A stretch of 50,717 nucleotides of DNA from positions 1 to 50,717 of the IMG/VR virus record IMGVR_UViG_3300035698_023245; one strand, 5' to 3'. This document shows positions 48,744-50,717 of this stretch, piece after piece. The notes under the pieces were generated by a model. That model worked only from the letters and a program-made list of their open reading frames with translations, ran no database searches and was not told where the DNA came from. Source of the DNA: a virus. The stretch's first letter is position 1. Every line of letters starts with the position of its first letter. A program made the position numbers and the translations under genes.

Positions 48744-49524
48744 ATAATTGCCCTTGTAATCTTTTATCAGTAAAGTGATCTGGATATGCTTTAATTATCG
48801 TCTCTAAAGACCAGTTCAAATTCTTCTTTTCGTAATACGTAGCCAATTCATTCAAACAACTTACCGCGAAATTCATATCTTCACCTGCACATTCGTAAAG
48901 TTGTCTAGCCGCCTTACACCACCTTGGCATATTTGGCTTGGTAAACTTAGAATCTTTGTAGGCTCGATACTTCTTTCTTCTAAAGAACTCACGTAGTATT
49001 GGCGTATATTTACCAAAATCTTTGTCTAGGGTTTCTCTTTTCTTTCTTTTCTTCTGTGATTCTTCGGTTTCTGTCTTAGGAAAAACAGCACCTTTAAAAT
49101 TGGTTTTTTCAATTTTAATAGTATCTGTAGTAATCTCTGTAGTAGTCTCTGTATGGATGTTTGGCGCTTTCGTGCAATCAAGTTTGGCGCTTTCCGCCAT
49201 ACTAGTATGGCGCTTTCGTGCAATCAAGTCTGTCAAAAGTTGTTTTTTGTCTACTTTATAATGAAGTATTGCTGGTACACCACGAAGTTCTGTATGAAGG
49301 TATTTCTTTGCCTTTTTTCGTGCAGTTTCTTGTTCTCGTCTAGTCAAGCCAGTTTCTTTTTGCCATTCTTTTTGTGATTTGTAAAACCAGTTATCTTTTA
49401 AAGTTGTTCGTTTTGACCAATAAAGTGCTTGTGAAAGCATAACTGCCACTGTAACACTGCCTGTTAGTGTCACTAAAACACGATGATAGGATATAGGACT
49501 ATCAAGAATTTCGTCAATTTCCAT
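48724..49524 (-). CDS. Replication initiator/helicase-loader-like protein
   Basis: The 266-residue protein begins with a winged-helix-like domain: YHRVLVTLTGSVTVAVMLSQ, then WQKETGLTRREQETARKKAK, the pattern of phage replication-initiation proteins of the DnaD/O-like type. A Ser/Thr-rich linker (about 105-150) contains the iterons, and the C-terminal domain (about 160-266) has basic and aromatic helices (YTPILREFFRRKKYRAYKDS) that could contact DnaB. Position directly before dnaB supports this role. Confidence 0.7.
   Translation of the reverse strand: MEIDEILDSPISYHRVLVTLTGSVTVAVMLSQALYWSKRTTLKDNWFYKSQKEWQKETGLTRREQETARKKAKKYLHTELRGVPAILHYKVDKKQLLTDLIARKRHTSMAESAKLDCTKAPNIHTETTTEITTDTIKIEKTNFKGAVFPKTETEESQKKRKKRETLDKDFGKYTPILREFFRRKKYRAYKDSKFTKPNMPRWCKAARQLYECAGEDMNFAVSCLNELATYYEKKNLNWSLETIIKAYPDHFTDKRLQGQLYDHADT
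49162..49229. repeat. Iteron-like direct repeats inside initiator gene; candidate origin
   Basis: TGGCGCTTTCGTGCAATCAA plus GT occurs exactly at 49162-49183 and 49208-49229, and a partial copy TGGCGCTTTC lies midway at 49185-49194, so the unit is 23 bases. The spacing is not a multiple of three, and the two copies encode different peptides, so selection is on DNA. The palindrome GCCATACTAGTATGGC (49196-49211) lies between. Imperfect 12-bp repeats of GTAGTAATCTCT flank them. Confidence 0.75.
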
Positions 49525-49597
49525 TTAAAATGCACTCTATAATAAATTGTACTTTTAGTTCAGATGGTATTATTTTCTTTTTCTGGTACACAATTGA

Positions 49598-49801
49598 TTA
49601 AATACCACTTTCCTTTAATGCTTTAATAAATTTCTTGGTGTCTTCAAAACTCAATTCAACAACTTTACCCCATACCTTTTCATCCTTTTTTCTTATGCAG
49701 AAAACCAAATACTCATACCCCTTGGCTCCATTGAAATGAACTAGAATCTGATCATCGTTCCCCTTGCCATCTGCTGTCCCTTCAAAATTGAATCCACTCA
49801 T
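49598..49801 (-). CDS. Small hypothetical protein
   Basis: The start is taken at 49801 (MSGFNFEG), where AAAGGAG lies upstream; an earlier ATG at 49819 lacks a site. The 67-residue product looks like a compact alpha/beta domain (YEYLVFCIRKKDEKVWGKVV). Unknown role. The gap to the initiator gene is about 70 bases. Confidence 0.5.
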   Translation of the reverse strand: MSGFNFEGTADGKGNDDQILVHFNGAKGYEYLVFCIRKKDEKVWGKVVELSFEDTKKFIKALKESGI

Positions 49802-49802
49802 T

Positions 49803-50060
49803 TTACTCCTTTCGCTCATTTAATTTTTTGCTTTCATAACCAACTTTATTTACTTTGTCTATACGCTTTATTGCTTCATCTATCCAGAACCTAACTTGTT
49901 GAATATTGGTAAAGGCAAGTGCAAGTTGTCGCCTACAAGAAAGTAGTTCTTCGTTTTTCTTCATCTTATAAAGAGCAATTTCGTCTTTTTCAAGCAATGC
50001 CTTAAATTGCTTCAGTATCATCTTATTTATTGGAGGGTTCGGTATGGTTGTTTTTGGCAT
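49803..50060 (-). CDS. Small helical hypothetical protein
   Basis: Eighty-five residues, mostly basic helices (FKALLEKDEIALYKMKKNEE). No known motif. It is the first protein gene after the structured RNA at 50091-50173. Confidence 0.5.
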   Translation of the reverse strand: MPKTTIPNPPINKMILKQFKALLEKDEIALYKMKKNEELLSCRRQLALAFTNIQQVRFWIDEAIKRIDKVNKVGYESKKLNERKE

Positions 50061-50090
50061 GGTCTTATCCTTTAAATGCTAATTAAATAC

Positions 50091-50173
50091 AAAAAACTCT
50101 CAAGTTAGACTTTCGGTAGAAGATCATTAAAGAGGCATGTCGCTGTTCAAGACGACATTTCTTACTTGAGAGT
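50091..50173 (-). ncRNA. Structured RNA or attenuator ending in T-run
   Basis: On the minus strand ACTCTCAAGT (from 50173) pairs with ACTTGAGAGT (10 bp), followed directly by TTTTTT. Inside, ATGTCG pairs with CGACAT around TCTTGAACAG, and about 30 more bases remain. An 83-base RNA with a closing stem and terminator-like end could be a small RNA, or a leader that controls the replication operon. Confidence 0.55.
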
Positions 50174-50235
50174 GTGTTTTAAAATAGTTGAACATTTATT
50201 TTTCGCCTCTTAATTATATCTTTAAGTCTGTTAAC

Positions 50236-50264
50236 ACATTAACACAGAACTAATTTCGTGTCAA
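50236..50264 (-). promoter_or_regulatory. Candidate promoter before the structured RNA
   Basis: TTGACA (minus strand, plus 50259-50264) is followed after 17 bases by TAATGT. It overlaps the end of the gene upstream. The -10 is weak, but it sits about 60 bases before the structured RNA and replication genes, where a promoter is expected. Confidence 0.3.
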
Positions 50265-50531
50265 GGGTGCTCTTTTAACTCTACGATCTACCTGTATAGC
50301 GTCATAAGTTTTTGAATTTTTACAAAGATTGCACATTCTTGCATATTTCAGTTGGTTTGTTTTTTGATCTACTGTTTCCATTTCTGAGAATAGAGTTTTT
50401 AAAAAACCGCATTGGTAGTAGTGTCTATAACGCAATTCATCTTTTTCGATTGCATCATAAAATCTGTTAAAAACACCTACTGGGTCATTTTCTGGTTTGT
50501 TGCTTTTTTTTCGAGAGAAAAATCCTACCAT
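50250..50531 (-). CDS. Small hypothetical protein
   Basis: The ATG at 50531 (MVGFFSRKKSNKPEN) follows AAAGGTAAGC, while a longer frame from 50594 would overlap the tRNA and is rejected. The 93-residue product has a basic start, then helices with several cysteines (MCNLCKNS). Unknown. Confidence 0.55.
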   Translation of the reverse strand: MVGFFSRKKSNKPENDPVGVFNRFYDAIEKDELRYRHYYQCGFLKTLFSEMETVDQKTNQLKYARMCNLCKNSKTYDAIQVDRRVKRAPLTRN

Positions 50532-50561
50532 GCTTACCTTTGTTAATAATAATAAACTAAA

Positions 50562-50635
50562 TGGAGCTGATAGAAGGAATCGAACCATCATCAATAGTTT
50601 AAGAGACTACTGCTTTGCCGTTAAGCTATCTAACC
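50562..50635 (-). tRNA. tRNA-Lys(CUU)-like, acceptor stem degenerate
   Basis: Read on the minus strand, a D-arm GCTT-AACGGCA-AAGC, an anticodon arm GTAGT-CTCTTAA-ACTAT with anticodon CTT, and a T-arm GATGG-TTCGATT-CCTTC (one U-U mismatch) are present, followed by an encoded CCA. The acceptor strands GGTTAGA and TATCAGC pair at only four of seven positions. It may be a decaying gene, an edited tRNA or a decoy. Confidence 0.6.
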
Positions 50636-50643
50636 GATTTTTT

Positions 50644-50717
50644 TGGTGGGTCGCTTGGGACTTGAACCCAAAACTTATTCCTTAAAAGGGAATTACTCTA
50701 GCCAGTTGAGTTACCGA
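50644..50717 (-). tRNA. tRNA-Lys(UUU), 5' end cut by window edge
   Basis: On the minus strand the anticodon arm is ATTCC-CTTTTAA-GGAAT with anticodon TTT. The D-arm pairs ACTC with GAGT, and the T-arm is TTGGG-TTCAAGT-CCCAA. The 3' strand GCGACCC-A-CCA is encoded. About three bases of the acceptor 5' strand lie outside the window. Lysine codons AAA/AAG are frequent in this AT-rich genome. Confidence 0.85.

Noticed and set aside
50532-50594. N-terminal extension of the 50250-50531 gene
   Set aside because: It would run into the lysine tRNA gene; the later ATG has a Shine-Dalgarno-like AAAGGTAAGC.
1-50717. CRISPR array
   Set aside because: No set of evenly spaced short repeats with unique spacers was seen. 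The iterons in the initiator gene have three units at most and a period of only 23 bases.

Overview
The window is a segment of a tailed-phage genome (Caudoviricetes), probably uncultivated. It is AT-rich, and every gene I can support lies on the minus strand, so transcription runs from position 50717 towards 1. Genes are tightly packed with many ATGA and TAATG start/stop overlaps. Terminase, portal, HK97-type prohead protease and major capsid genes identify it as a phage. I cannot name the host. All three stop codons end genes, so the standard bacterial code applies.

Reading in the direction of transcription: (1) 50.7-47.2 kb carries two tRNA-Lys genes, a structured RNA ending in a T-run, a replication-initiator-like gene with internal iterons, DnaB helicase and two small zinc proteins. 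(2) 47.0-42.9 kb carries a Ros/MucR-like protein, RecA, a PD-(D/E)XK nuclease, small genes and an Rnl5-type RNA ligase. (3) 42.9-39.4 kb carries small membrane proteins, an SPFH protein, an array of four Y-RNA-like RNAs and the Ro60 (TROVE/vWA) gene. (4) 39.3-33.4 kb carries a Tad2-like gene, RuvC-like resolvase, J-domain protein, ParB-like protein, DNA methyltransferase, a proteasome-like threonine protease, a RecB/Cas4-like nuclease and the small terminase. (5) 33.4-29.8 kb carries the large terminase, interrupted by a mini-intein, and the portal. (6) 29.6-15.6 kb is a large island of glycosyltransferases, SAM methyltransferases and small accessory genes lying between portal and protease. 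(7) 15.4-10.4 kb carries the protease-scaffold fusion, major capsid protein and tandem virion-like paralogues. (8) 10.4-2.6 kb is a second sugar-modification island with a permease and a ligase-like gene. (9) 2.6 kb to the left edge is a serine-rich tail or fibre gene that runs off the window.

The most striking system is the Ro60/Y-RNA locus at 39426-41343. The intergenic DNA upstream of Ro60 is filled by four tandem RNAs that share a conserved internal loop, 5' CAGYGA opposite UUUCUYCC 3', between two helices. The two middle RNAs also carry a tRNA-like module: a T-arm with a UUCGAUY loop, an acceptor-like stem capped by a UUCG or GUAA tetraloop, and a D-like arm. This is the architecture of bacterial YrlA RNAs. 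An RNA ligase lies just upstream, so the phage may carry its own RNA surveillance and repair kit.

Other notable points: a proteasome-type protease with T1/D17/K33 spacing; an intein next to a TerL nuclease motif; a GT4-GT2 polypeptide split by an in-frame TAA; a gene with a one-base frameshift flanked by a perfect 17-bp inverted repeat; and 23-nt-period iterons inside the initiator gene. Functions are inferred from motifs read by eye. No database search was run.
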